Shown one piece after another: positions 43,667 through 53,370 of a stretch of DNA of 64,000 bases. The stretch lies in the NCBI RefSeq assembly GCF_000472525.1, contig NZ_AWZT01000028.1:1-64000 (forward strand), in the 5' to 3' direction. A model generated the notes under the pieces. That model was not told the origin of the DNA. It saw nothing but the letters and a program-made list of their open reading frames with translations, and made no database searches. The DNA comes from Paraburkholderia dilworthii (lineage in GTDB: Bacteria; Pseudomonadota; Gammaproteobacteria; Burkholderiales; Burkholderiaceae). The stretch's first letter is position 1. Each line of letters opens with the position of its first letter. The position numbers and the translations under genes were made by a program.

Positions 43667-46600
43667 TCAGTAGTACCAGCTATAGCGCGCGCCCAGCACA
43701 GTGACGGGCGTGCCGATCTTCGACACGCGCTGGTGTTGCAGGAACAAGGCCACGTGATCGCCGCCGAACACGGTCCCGGCGATACCCACATTGAATTGCG
43801 GCCCCCAGCCCTGGATCGAATCGTGCAGCAGGCCGACGTCGAAGAAGGGCCGCCAGCGGTGCGTGTACTGTTCGAGCAGATCGTTGCCCGCGCCGAAGAA
43901 GAAACCGTATTGCGTGTAGGTGTCCGGCATGAAGTCGCGAGGCGTCGCCGGTTGCAGCGCGACCGGCAACAGACGCGTGATCAGTCCATCGGCCTGGCCG
44001 CTCGCGCCATAGCCGCCGTGCGTAATGAGCGCGCGCAACGTGTAATCCGGGTACTGCGTGCGGATCCGGTAGCTCACCTCGCCCGTCGACAGCACGCCGC
44101 TTCCCATATAGGTGCGCGCCTGGCTATAGAAACGGTCGGCCTCCACACTGCCCGTGAACGTGATGTGCTGCGTCATCCGATACGTGAAGTCGCCGATCAG
44201 GTTGTCTTTCATGCCGCCGACCAGCAGCGCCTGCGTTTCGTCGGCGACCTGATTGCGGCCCGCGCGAAGCCCGACCGTGAGAGCCGAGTTGCGGCCCACC
44301 TCGCCCGCCAGATCGAGCGTGTAGAACGAGCTCGATGCAACCCGCCTGCCGCCCGTGATCGTGAACGATGTGTCGCGCGTGCGCCGCTCGCCGTAGATGT
44401 TGAGCCAACGGTCCACCGAAGGCACGTTGACGAGCTGGGTGATGTCGGTCGAATGCTGGAAATGCTGGACCGATGTCACGCCGACGAGATAACGCTCGGC
44501 GATCTTGCGGCTGCCGGCGAGCGTTGCCTCGACGTAATCGAGCGGATGCTCGACGTAGTTCGTGACGGTAGCGTCGATCGATTGCGGCCAGTCGAGCGCC
44601 GTCTCCGTGACCCGCGTGTGCAGTTCGGTGTCTTCGGGCGCGCCGCCGAGAGCGTCGAACGCAAGTTGCTGCGCGCGATCAGGGTGATCTACGGCGATCG
44701 TAGCGTCGATGCGGTCGTAGATCGGCAAGCGCGAGCGCTCCTGATCGAGCAGGCGCTGCATCTCGCCGACGTCGTTCTCGGCGAGCGCGATCGTGAGCCG
44801 CGCGTCGGCGGGACGCGACAGGCGTTCGGCATACTGCTGCGCGAGCCAGCGCTTTGCAAGCGGATTGCTTTCGTGCGACAGCGCCCATGCAACGGCGACG
44901 TCTTTCGCGACCGCACCGCGCACACGTTCGTTTTTCGGCAGATCGGCGCCCTGCATCGGCGCGCCGCCGGGCAGTCCCTTTACGTCGCCGATCAGTGTGC
45001 GGCGCATTTGCGTGAGATCGGCGGGCGCTGCATGCGCGGACATCAGGTCGTCGAGCAACGCGGCAGAGACGTCGCCAGTCGCAAATTCCGTCGACAAGGT
45101 CACACGCCGGCCGCGCAAATCGGCCGCCGTTTCTGCGTCCTGCGCGGTACGGCCGCGCATCGACGCGCGTTGCGCGCCGTGAAGCTTCGCGAGCTTCGCC
45201 TGTTCGTCCCGCAGTTGCAGCCACACCTTTTTGCGGATCGTCCACGCCAGCCCCGCGTGACCCGACTGCTCCTGCGCGTCGGCATAGGTGAGCAGCCATA
45301 GCGGATCGCGCGACATCATGCCGGCCTGGCGGCGCAGATAGTCGAGTGCAGCCACCGGCCGGTTCAGGCGCATTTCAGCGGCGGCGAACGGGCCCCACAA
45401 CGCCGAGCTTTGAGCGGCGCTGTCGCGCCAGCGCTTGAGCGCGGCGCGCAGGTCCGCGTCGCCGCCGTAATCGACGAGCGTCCACAGATAGGCGGCGCTC
45501 ACGTCCGAGCCCGCGCCAGGCAGGTCGACCGCTCGCTTGAGATCGGCAAGGGCGTTTTGCGGCTCGCCCATCAGACGATGGTATTCGGCGCGCACGCCGA
45601 GCAACGCGGGCGACGCCTCGGCGGTCTTGCGCTCGTCCGGCGTCAGATTGGCGAGCAACGTCGCGATCCGGTCCAACGCCTGGGCGTCGAGGTAGTAGTA
45701 GATCGCGTCGCGCAATGCACGCGCCGTGTGCTCGCGATGAAAACGCAATTCGGCGATACGGCCCGCGTCGATCGGATACGGATCGTAGAAGTCCGTCATT
45801 TCGCCGAGGTCCTCGCGCGTCGCCACGCCGCTTGCGAGCAGGTGACGATAGGCGTCGTTCGCTGCGTCGTCGCGTTGCAGCAGTCGGGCCAGTTCGGCGT
45901 AGTTGCGCCAGAAAATTTCGTCGCTGTTTTTTGCGCCCGCGCGCGCGGCAGTCAGCGCGGCAAGCGATGCGCGATAGTCGCCCTGGCGGTACAGCACGCT
46001 CGCGGTGCGCAGCGCGGCAGTGGCGTCGTCAGGATGACGTGCCTGCACTGCACGGTAGGTCGCAAGCGCCTCGTCGTCGTGGCCCGCGCGTTCCGCGAGC
46101 CCGCCGATGCGTTGATCGATTGCGTCGCCATTCGCGCCGCGCGGCAGCGAACGCAGGAACGCGAGACCGTCGTCGGGACGGCCGAGGCGTTCATACGTGG
46201 CGGTGACGCTGTCGACAAGCTTCATGTCGCCGGGCGTCGCGCGCGCCTGGTGAACCAGCGCGACGAGATACGCTTCATCGTCGTTGAGCATGGGCGCGAT
46301 ACGCAGCACGTTCTGCCAGCCGACGGGATCGTTCGAAACCTGCGCATATTCCAGCCAGGATTTCAGCGCGAGGGCGGGCTCGCGGTTCCATTCGGCTACC
46401 TGAGCGAGACGCTTGACCCACGGCGCGGAGCGCGGGTCGCGCTGCACCTGTTGCGCCGCGATCTTTTGCGCGTTGGCGAGGTCGCCGGATTCGACGAACG
46501 CCTGGAATACGGTGTTTGCGATGCCGGGCTCGGGAGTTGTGGTTGCCGTGGTTGCCGTGGTTGCCGTGCTTGACGCGGCCGCTGTGCTTGACGTGGTCGC

Positions 46601-47635
46601 TGTGCTTGACGTGGTCGCTGCGGCCCCGACGCGTACGACATGCATCATTCCCGGCTTTTGCACATCGCGACCCATCGCCTCGCGCAGAGTCGCGAGCACA
46701 AAGCCGTCGCGCTGCGCCAAAGGTCCATCCATATACGCGTATTGCGTACGCTGGGAGGGCGCAGCGTCAGGCGACACCCCGCGCAATCCGTTCGACGCAT
46801 AACGCGCCAGCATCTTCGCGTAGCGATCAACGGCTTGCGGACGATTTGCCGCGCGCGCGAGATTCAGCAGCACCACCAGCGTCGCCGGATCGTCAGCAAG
46901 CTTGTCGCCATGCGCATCCGCCGCGGCAAGCGCTTCGTCCAGCAGATTGCCCGATTGCAACGCCCGCAGGCCGGCCACGAAACAGCGGCGCTGCTCGTCG
47001 CGCGTGCGTGCCACTGCTTGCTGACGGAACCAGGCATCGGCGGCCGCACGATAGTCGCCCACTTGCAGCGCATAACGCGTGATCTGCGTGTCCCACTTGT
47101 TGCGGCCATCGGGATCGTTCGCCGACAGCCGCGCGTAAAGCTGCATCGCGAGATCGGGCAAGCCGACGGCAGCCGCGCGCTGCGCAAGCCATTCGAGGTC
47201 CTTCGGCGCCCATTGCAGCTTTGCCGCCTCCTGCAAATGCTCGCGCAGATCGCTCAGCTCGCGGGCGCGGCGCGGATCGTCTTCGGCAATCGCAAAGGTG
47301 CGTTGCTCAGCCACCGAAAGACGCAGCATCGTCGCGGTGCGGTGCATGTCGTCGGTGCCGAGCGCATCCATGCGCGCGGCGATCCGCTCCGTGTCCGCGG
47401 TGCGCCCCAGATACGAATACTGCGCGCCGAGCAAGGACAGGAACTCTTCGTTATCGGGCCGCACCTTCGACCATGCTTCCAGATACGCAACGCTCAGTTC
47501 GCTGGGCGCGCCGACCGACGCCACGCGCTGACGCAAGCCGCCGCGCGGCGACACGCCGTATATCGTGAGCAGCACGACGCCCGCCAGCAGACAGACGAGC
47601 CAGGTCGGTGCGATACGGGGACGTTTAGCGCTCAC
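43667..47635 (-). CDS. pelB: Pel export scaffold and outer-membrane porin PelB
   Basis: A 1322-residue protein. It has an N-terminal inner-membrane anchor (about residues 12-29), then a long TPR superhelix to about residue 900, and a C-terminal 16-strand beta-barrel (about 1000-1322) ending in ARYSWYY with a terminal aromatic. PelB guides secreted Pel and binds PelA through its TPRs. The gene overlaps pelA by 11 bases. An in-frame repeat-coded Ala/Thr/Ser-rich stretch (residues about 339-366) interrupts the TPR region. Confidence 0.93.
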   Translation of the reverse strand: MSAKRPRIAPTWLVCLLAGVVLLTIYGVSPRGGLRQRVASVGAPSELSVAYLEAWSKVRPDNEEFLSLLGAQYSYLGRTADTERIAARMDALGTDDMHRTATMLRLSVAEQRTFAIAEDDPRRARELSDLREHLQEAAKLQWAPKDLEWLAQRAAAVGLPDLAMQLYARLSANDPDGRNKWDTQITRYALQVGDYRAAADAWFRQQAVARTRDEQRRCFVAGLRALQSGNLLDEALAAADAHGDKLADDPATLVVLLNLARAANRPQAVDRYAKMLARYASNGLRGVSPDAAPSQRTQYAYMDGPLAQRDGFVLATLREAMGRDVQKPGMMHVVRVGAAATTSSTATTSSTAAASSTATTATTATTTPEPGIANTVFQAFVESGDLANAQKIAAQQVQRDPRSAPWVKRLAQVAEWNREPALALKSWLEYAQVSNDPVGWQNVLRIAPMLNDDEAYLVALVHQARATPGDMKLVDSVTATYERLGRPDDGLAFLRSLPRGANGDAIDQRIGGLAERAGHDDEALATYRAVQARHPDDATAALRTASVLYRQGDYRASLAALTAARAGAKNSDEIFWRNYAELARLLQRDDAANDAYRHLLASGVATREDLGEMTDFYDPYPIDAGRIAELRFHREHTARALRDAIYYYLDAQALDRIATLLANLTPDERKTAEASPALLGVRAEYHRLMGEPQNALADLKRAVDLPGAGSDVSAAYLWTLVDYGGDADLRAALKRWRDSAAQSSALWGPFAAAEMRLNRPVAALDYLRRQAGMMSRDPLWLLTYADAQEQSGHAGLAWTIRKKVWLQLRDEQAKLAKLHGAQRASMRGRTAQDAETAADLRGRRVTLSTEFATGDVSAALLDDLMSAHAAPADLTQMRRTLIGDVKGLPGGAPMQGADLPKNERVRGAVAKDVAVAWALSHESNPLAKRWLAQQYAERLSRPADARLTIALAENDVGEMQRLLDQERSRLPIYDRIDATIAVDHPDRAQQLAFDALGGAPEDTELHTRVTETALDWPQSIDATVTNYVEHPLDYVEATLAGSRKIAERYLVGVTSVQHFQHSTDITQLVNVPSVDRWLNIYGERRTRDTSFTITGGRRVASSSFYTLDLAGEVGRNSALTVGLRAGRNQVADETQALLVGGMKDNLIGDFTYRMTQHITFTGSVEADRFYSQARTYMGSGVLSTGEVSYRIRTQYPDYTLRALITHGGYGASGQADGLITRLLPVALQPATPRDFMPDTYTQYGFFFGAGNDLLEQYTHRWRPFFDVGLLHDSIQGWGPQFNVGIAGTVFGGDHVALFLQHQRVSKIGTPVTVLGARYSWYY
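46539..46619 (-). repeat. In-frame 9-bp / 18-bp tandem repeat inside pelB
   Basis: Nine consecutive 9-base units on the + strand: GTGGTTGCC three times, then GTGCTTGAC, GCGGCCGCT, and two copies of an 18-base GTGCTTGACGTGGTCGCT unit. The reading frame is kept since every unit is three codons. The coded protein segment is low-complexity Ala/Thr/Ser in the TPR region of PelB. Confidence 0.85.
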
Positions 47636-50558
47636 AGGAAATCTCGACGGGCTGATAGTTCATCTGCAGACCGGTAGAGGCCGGCGTATCGAAGCGCAAG
47701 CCCGCACCGTCGCGATGAGTGGCGACGGGACGCCCCGCGACGCTCACGCTGCAACTGCGCGCCTGGGCAAGCCTGACAAACGGCTGGTAGTAGCCGCCGA
47801 ATTCGAACGACATGCCGTTTGCGCCGCGCCTGAAGTTGCGCACGAAACCGTTGGCTTCGGCGATGTACGGCAATGCGCCCGCCTTCGGAAGCGCTGCGGC
47901 AGCCGTATCGCCGGCATCGGCACCGTTGAACGAAACGCGCGCCGCGCCGTCCGCGATGTGGATGTAAGTGCCGTCCGGACCGGATGAATAGCCGGTGACG
48001 CCCGCCGATGCGCGCAGATCCGGCGCGCTCGACAGCGGCCAGTGCAACTCGCGCACTTCGCCATTGCCGCGCACGATCCAGTCGCCGCCCGCGCGCTTCG
48101 GCGCATTGGCATCCGGATTCTTCGCATCGACTTCGTCACGAACCGCACGCGCGACCGCAAACGAACGCCAGTCGAGCACCTTCTGCGTGTAGTCGGTCAT
48201 CTGCACGGGCAGCACGGCCTGCTTGAGCACCGCGGTAAAAATCTGGTCGAGTGCACGCAGTGAGGCGACCTTGGTGCCGCTGTACATGTGGTAATACAGG
48301 TCGATGGGCTTGAAGCGCAGCGGCTTGTCCGTCATGTCGAAGGTTTCGAGCACGCGCGTGAAGCCGTAGAACGGGCCCAGCCAGTCGTTCGTGTAGACGT
48401 TCTCGTCCTGGTTGGGCGCGTAGACCTGGTACGCGCCCGGCCCCTTGTCGACACCGATCGGCGCGATGTTGGTCCAGCTGCTCGCGCTCTTCGTTATGAC
48501 GGTATCGCCCCCGTTCACATTCGCGACACCCGCTGCATAGACCTTGCGCACGACCAGCGCGGGCGGCTTGCAATTGCCCGGCCATTGCAGGATGGTCGTC
48601 TTCTTGCCCGGAGGCGCAAGCCGCGTGTTGATGTAGTCGATGGAGCCCGTCACCTCACGGTCGATGTCGAACGTGTAGTTGGGAATCTCCAGCGAGAACG
48701 CGGTATCGCCGCCGCCGCGGTCCACGCGCTCGCCGGTCTTCGCGTCGACGCTGCCCCAGTCGAACGGATGCGAATAAGTATGCGTGCCTATTGCGACGTA
48801 TGGCAGCGCAAACATCTTGCGGGCAATTTCTTCCAGACGCGGCGAGATTTTCGGGTACAGCCCCGTCGGACCTACCTCGCCCTCGATCACCGAAAGCGTC
48901 ATCGGCACCTTGTAGCGCGTAAAAATCTGCTGATACAGCGCTTCGCCCGAATAGTCCGCGCCGGGGAATTCAGCGCGCGACGCGAAACCGTCTCCGTCGA
49001 CGTGCGACATGAAGAGGCGCCGCCCGTTCTCTGTGGTAACGCTCGGCGACGGCATCTGCTGTAGACGCAATGCAGCGGCAAGGAACGAGATCGGCTGAAT
49101 GGCCCAGCGTTCCTGGTCGATGCCGTTGAGCGACACGACCGTGTACGGGCTCATCGCAAAGCCGCCCCAAGGGGTGATCGCGACCGGGTCCAGCGTCGCC
49201 TGGCCGCTCTTCACGCGTAGCAGCGACCGGCTGGCGGCGCCGACCTGAACGCCCGTCAGATCGCGCGGCCCGAGCTTCGGATCGATCTCGAAGCCAATCA
49301 TGGGATCGCGCGAGACGACGTCCACCTTGTCGCTGAACGGACCCGGCACTGCTTGCAGATCGAGCGCGCGTCCTTCATCCTCGGCCGCGTCAAAACCGAA
49401 CTGGCCAAGAAACGCGACGGGAACGTGTGACGCGATGCGCGCATCGACCCATCTGCGCCACACGTCGCTGTCCTGTGTGCCGCTGCCCTGCAGCCACGCA
49501 ACTACGCCGGCGTAGCGGTCGGGCGTGATGTCGTCGGGAAGCGTGCCGTTGACGTTCGCGTACTCGACGTCGTAGCCGAGGTAGTTCAGCGGCATTGCCA
49601 GATCGCGTACACCGGGGGTTTCGTCGAGCAGCAGGTCGGCGCCGGTATCCTGCACGACGAGCACCTTGCGCGGCAGCACCTCGATTGCGCCGATGCCCAC
49701 CACGCTGCGCGCCGCGTCCGTCACGTAGGGCGTGACGCCCGCCGCCAGCACCTGCGCGGCCGTCTTGCGCGCGCATGCGCGGTCATCGGCGGCGCAGTAC
49801 TCGATCGACACGACGGGCACGCCCGTCTGCCGCATGAATGCTTGTGCAGCGGCGACCCGCGCCGCGCGGTCGTCTGCGGAAACGACGGTCTGCCCCGCAC
49901 CGTTCGCGCTCGCGCCGCTGACGAGCGACGGGCCCACCACCGCATACAGCGCTTGAGCATGCGGCGCCGCGAGCGTCAGCGCGTCAGCGCCGCCTACTAC
50001 GATTCGCGCGTCGGGATGGACCGCACGGATCGCATCGATCGATGCAAGCGCTTGCGGCGTGTCGAGCAGGAAGCCGCGATAACCGCGCTGCCACAGCGGC
50101 TCGATCTGGCTCGCGACGAATGCATTGGGGGTGTTCGCCGCCGCATCCGCATGAGTGCGCGCGAGCCATGCGGTATGGCGCAACGAATTCGCGGACGGAT
50201 CGAAACCGCGCGAGGGATCGACGACGACGGCATCGAAGGCTTGCAACAGATCGACCGGCACATTGGCGCCGTCGAAAAACGCGAGGTTGACTGACGGCGA
50301 GGAATGCGGCTCCACCGCGCGCGCTTCGCTGTGCGCGGGCGGTTGCGCGGGCAACGGCGCGGATTGCGGTTGCGCCGACTGAGCGTTCGCACTCGCGTAG
50401 GCGATTGCGAACGCGGCAAGGACCGCGCACTCCAGCACGCGCAGTTCGAGGCGCGGATGAGCCCGTCCCCGTTCGAGACGCGGCGGCCTCGGCACGCCCC
50501 ATCGTGCGTCGCGAAGCGCCGGCCGCGCTCCACCTGTCGTTTGGATCCCCAATGGCAT
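47625..50558 (-). CDS. pelA: Pel deacetylase PelA with degenerate GH114 domain
   Basis: A 977-residue periplasmic protein. An Arg-rich N-region and a signal segment (about 41-60) precede a GH114-like domain (about 88-290). A Rossmann-like middle (about 295-480) leads to a CE4-type deacetylase with FMSHVDGDGF (His519, Asp521, Asp523) and GTHTYSHPFDW (His593, His597), and a C-terminal beta region. In the GH114 part Asp166 (FLLDT) is kept, but the segment expected to hold the catalytic Glu reads AVVGPSLVSG (Pro210), and the VSVGE and FNRGFE segments are missing. Deacetylation is likely intact; hydrolysis is probably lost. It is the first gene of the pel operon. Confidence 0.92.
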   Translation of the reverse strand: MPLGIQTTGGARPALRDARWGVPRPPRLERGRAHPRLELRVLECAVLAAFAIAYASANAQSAQPQSAPLPAQPPAHSEARAVEPHSSPSVNLAFFDGANVPVDLLQAFDAVVVDPSRGFDPSANSLRHTAWLARTHADAAANTPNAFVASQIEPLWQRGYRGFLLDTPQALASIDAIRAVHPDARIVVGGADALTLAAPHAQALYAVVGPSLVSGASANGAGQTVVSADDRAARVAAAQAFMRQTGVPVVSIEYCAADDRACARKTAAQVLAAGVTPYVTDAARSVVGIGAIEVLPRKVLVVQDTGADLLLDETPGVRDLAMPLNYLGYDVEYANVNGTLPDDITPDRYAGVVAWLQGSGTQDSDVWRRWVDARIASHVPVAFLGQFGFDAAEDEGRALDLQAVPGPFSDKVDVVSRDPMIGFEIDPKLGPRDLTGVQVGAASRSLLRVKSGQATLDPVAITPWGGFAMSPYTVVSLNGIDQERWAIQPISFLAAALRLQQMPSPSVTTENGRRLFMSHVDGDGFASRAEFPGADYSGEALYQQIFTRYKVPMTLSVIEGEVGPTGLYPKISPRLEEIARKMFALPYVAIGTHTYSHPFDWGSVDAKTGERVDRGGGDTAFSLEIPNYTFDIDREVTGSIDYINTRLAPPGKKTTILQWPGNCKPPALVVRKVYAAGVANVNGGDTVITKSASSWTNIAPIGVDKGPGAYQVYAPNQDENVYTNDWLGPFYGFTRVLETFDMTDKPLRFKPIDLYYHMYSGTKVASLRALDQIFTAVLKQAVLPVQMTDYTQKVLDWRSFAVARAVRDEVDAKNPDANAPKRAGGDWIVRGNGEVRELHWPLSSAPDLRASAGVTGYSSGPDGTYIHIADGAARVSFNGADAGDTAAAALPKAGALPYIAEANGFVRNFRRGANGMSFEFGGYYQPFVRLAQARSCSVSVAGRPVATHRDGAGLRFDTPASTGLQMNYQPVEISCER

Positions 50559-51738
50559 GTGATTTCTTCTTCGGTTTATTGCTTTTACCGACCCGCGTTG
50601 AATGCGGCTTTTCTTTGGGTTTTACCGCAGCCCGCGTGAATTAACCGCCCCGTTTTTGACGCGCTTTCCGTCGACCGATACAGTGACGTAATCACACACC
50701 GCCCGGGCCTTCTGCCCGTTAATAGTCGCCCCGCGTCCAGGCTGCGCATTCTAATGGCTCTTTTTTTCAGACGCACGACTATTTTTTCCTGAAAGCTTCG
50801 CGCACGGTCGTCAACGATGGACAAACTTCTATCAACGCGCATGCTAATCGCGCCCGGTATGGCGCCGCAAACGTTTTACTTCGCAAGTAGCCGCGCTGAA
50901 AATATCGCGGCGCCTGACGATAATTAACAATACGCGAAGACATTTAGCCGTCTTTCACAGAGTTCGTTGAACTAAAACGGGCGTGCGAATCAGCGCCCGC
51001 GTCGTGCGCGACGGTGCGCGGGGATATGCAAAACGCAAATTGTTGCTATGCGCCGCAACGAAAAGGCGGCAATGGCCGCGTGGCTGTAACGACATTTGTT
51101 CGGATTGCGCGAAAAATGGCGCGCCGCGGCTACTGCTTACCGCAGCAGTTTTCCGATGAAATTTGGGTTCGGGGCAATTGCCGTCAGCACGAGTTCTCCT
51201 CAGTTTCGGTCCCCGCAAGCAGAGAAGACAATCGTCAGAGGATTATTCGTATCACGTTTCAGGCGTGGCGTATTCAGCCCACATTCCAGGCAAAACCGCT
51301 GCGTCGCCATCCCGAATACGTTTTTTGAATGTGACCGGCGCCAATTATCAAGTCAATCGGCGTCGCGGCGATTCCTATGCGCACCCACAGGCAAACTCGA
51401 CTACATGTGCCGCCGTCGACTCAAATAACTGGAATATACGGGGACAGAACTCGGTTCCACCAAATTATGCGGCCGTCGCCTGTGGGAGCTCATGGGACAA
51501 ATGCTCAACGCATGAATCAAATCAGCGAATGAACTTTGGTAAAGACAAGCGCATAACGATGCGAATTTGCGCGCGCCGTTCAAGCAGCAAATGCCGGCGC
51601 GATCAAGTAACGACTATGGACCTGTCCGCAGACAACGCGCGATGTGTGTTTGCAGATAAGGCATAGAGGCTCTCTGATCGCGCCCGTCGTACGCCGACGA
51701 GGCAACTGAATTCCAAGCCTGGGCGTCGCCGCCTTTTA
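50559..51738. other. Long gene-less region upstream of the pel operon
   Basis: Nearly 1.2 kb with AT-richer patches and no supported frame on either strand. It should carry the pel promoter (minus strand, before 50558) and its regulatory sites. I could not find a sigma-54 TGGCAC-type promoter or an obvious regulator palindrome by eye. Confidence 0.5.
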
Positions 51739-52026
51739 TCACACGCCTTCGACGAGAACGGCGCGATAGCGCGCGCCCTTGAACCGGTGCTGCGCGACTT
51801 CCTGGTACGCCGGGCTGTCATACCACGCACGTGCGTCCGCAGTTGACGGAAACTCCACGATCACGACGCCCTGTGGCGCTTCGCCCTCAAGAACCTGCTG
51901 AGGTCCGTAAGCAGCGAGAACCTTGACCGGATGACCTTTGAAGGTTTCGCCCACCTTGCTTTGGTAGATGTCGAACTCACCCTGATCCTGCGTGCTTTCC
52001 TTCGTGAAGACGATATAAGTCGCCAT
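51739..52026 (-). CDS. DUF1330 family protein
   Basis: A 95-residue protein MATYIVFTKESTQDQGEFDI with VLEGEAPQGVVIVEFPSTAD and ARAWYDSPAYQEV, the ferredoxin-like alpha+beta barrel of DUF1330. AGGAG 8 bases before the ATG at 52026 sets the start. Members are small cytosolic proteins of unknown function, often stand-alone. The next gene on the same strand upstream (PhyH-type) ends about 190 bases away. Confidence 0.85.
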   Translation of the reverse strand: MATYIVFTKESTQDQGEFDIYQSKVGETFKGHPVKVLAAYGPQQVLEGEAPQGVVIVEFPSTADARAWYDSPAYQEVAQHRFKGARYRAVLVEGV

Positions 52027-52219
52027 AGCGTACGCTCCTGCAGTGGTGTGAAGGTGCATACGATGATGCCATGAAACGGCATCGGGCTTCGATCCACGGC
52101 GACGGTGCATCGGACCACCAGAACACGGCGTTCCACAAACGTCAGTCGCTAAGTCCCAGAGATGCGCCGCCAGCACCGCTGCAGACGTGGAAGCCGTCAT
52201 CTGGGACTAGCGGAAGAAG

Positions 52220-53155
52220 CTAGATCGTCCGGCCTTCCGCCTTGCCGCAAAGATCGTAATGCTGGATGCCAGACGCAAAGGTTCCAGCGCGAACTGCCTG
52301 CGCGACGTCTTCGTATTTCGCCAGATATGCCCGCTCGAATTCCGCACGCTCAAAGGCTGCCTTTGGAACGTCGAGAATTGGGCGGTCAATCCAGAATCCG
52401 CAGGACAACGGCTGCAGCCGCATGTCGAGATCGACGGCGTCGCTCGTTGAGAAGTAGTGGAAGACAAGCGATTTCCGGGTACGCGAGGGATCGGAAATCG
52501 GCCCGCCGCCGTGGAGCAAGTTCGAGTGCCAAATGAAAACGTCGCCTTTCTTTGCCGAAAACGTCTTCTTATGCAGGCCCGCCTTCGCAACTTCCTCGTC
52601 CATATACGCATGCCACTTCGGCATTTCGGCTGGTTCGAAATGTCGAGTGCCGTTGCTAAAGATCATCTGCTCGATTTTGTGGCTCGCGGGGTAGTACTCC
52701 AACTGCCCTGCATCCGCGTGCGCATCTTCGAGCGCGACCCAGATCGCTATCAGATGATTGGGCGTGGCAGGCGTCATGTAGATGGAATCGACATGGGCGG
52801 GCTGCTGGCTACCCTTCTCGAAATAGAGGCTGTTGCAAAGCGCTGGCGCTTGACCCAGTAGTTCGCGAAGGATCGGAGCGATTCGCTCGGACAAAGCCAG
52901 TTCCCGAACGCCCGGCATGTCGAGATAAAGATCATTGATCTTCATTCGGCGCGTCGCAATTTCCTGGGCGGTCAATAAGCCAAGAAGACTGCGTTCCCCT
53001 GTATCCAGCAGGTCTACCGTTACATTCATCGGACGGGCGAGCTTTCTCGTAGCAATGGAATCGAGAACCGCGTCTATTTCACTGTGCGAATAGAACGCCG
53101 GAAGGATGGCAAAACCATTGCACTCAAAATCTTGCTTCAAAAGAGGATCCACCAA
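52220..53155 (-). CDS. Phytanoyl-CoA dioxygenase (PhyH) family protein with C-terminal 'DVAxAVRxG' motif
   Basis: A 311-residue Fe(II)/2-oxoglutarate oxygenase-like protein. The iron ligands are His121, Asp123 (AHVDSIYM) and His215 (LLHGGGP), with Arg225/Arg227 for the 2-oxoglutarate carboxylate. Residues 275-309 (AYLAKYEDVAQAVRAGTFAS and GIQHYDLCGKAEGR) match a short module often appended to bacterial glycan-related or surface proteins. No ribosome binding site stands out. It is not in an obvious operon. Substrate unknown. Confidence 0.8.
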   Translation of the reverse strand: MVDPLLKQDFECNGFAILPAFYSHSEIDAVLDSIATRKLARPMNVTVDLLDTGERSLLGLLTAQEIATRRMKINDLYLDMPGVRELALSERIAPILRELLGQAPALCNSLYFEKGSQQPAHVDSIYMTPATPNHLIAIWVALEDAHADAGQLEYYPASHKIEQMIFSNGTRHFEPAEMPKWHAYMDEEVAKAGLHKKTFSAKKGDVFIWHSNLLHGGGPISDPSRTRKSLVFHYFSTSDAVDLDMRLQPLSCGFWIDRPILDVPKAAFERAEFERAYLAKYEDVAQAVRAGTFASGIQHYDLCGKAEGRTI

Positions 53156-53315
53156 TGCACTCCGCGATCTGTTGATTTGATTCGTTCGAACACTCCGGCT
53201 TGAAGTCTATACCATGAGGGGACGGCGATCCATCTGCGGATTTATCGACCTCGCTGGCTCGCGGTCAGCGTCGGGGCGTCCGTCTGGTGTGACACGGGTC
53301 TTGATACTCTTTCTT

Positions 53316-53370
53316 TGGTAGGCTGTGGCGGTTTCGAACCGCCGACCAACGGACTAAAAGTCCACTGCTC
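53316..53370 (-). pseudogene. 3' fragment of a tRNA-Lys(UUU)-like gene
   Basis: On the minus strand, 55 bases match the 3' part of a tRNA: the last D-arm strand GAGC, an anticodon arm with loop CTTTTAG (anticodon TTT), a full T-arm GGCGG-TTCGAAA-CCGCC, the acceptor half ACAGCCT, and ACCA. The 5' half (acceptor and D-loop) is absent, so it is not a working tRNA. Such fragments are typical scars of integrase target sites. The 53371-53785 stretch after it holds no supported gene. Confidence 0.75.

Noticed and set aside
43733..45301. 522-residue frame opposite pelB
   Set aside because: Reverse-frame artefact of pelB; no family segments and no ribosome binding site.
51163..51666. A 167-residue open frame on the + strand upstream of the pel/DUF1330 genes
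   Set aside because: Third-position GC is lower than in neighbouring real genes, there is no good ribosome binding site, and no family resemblance.
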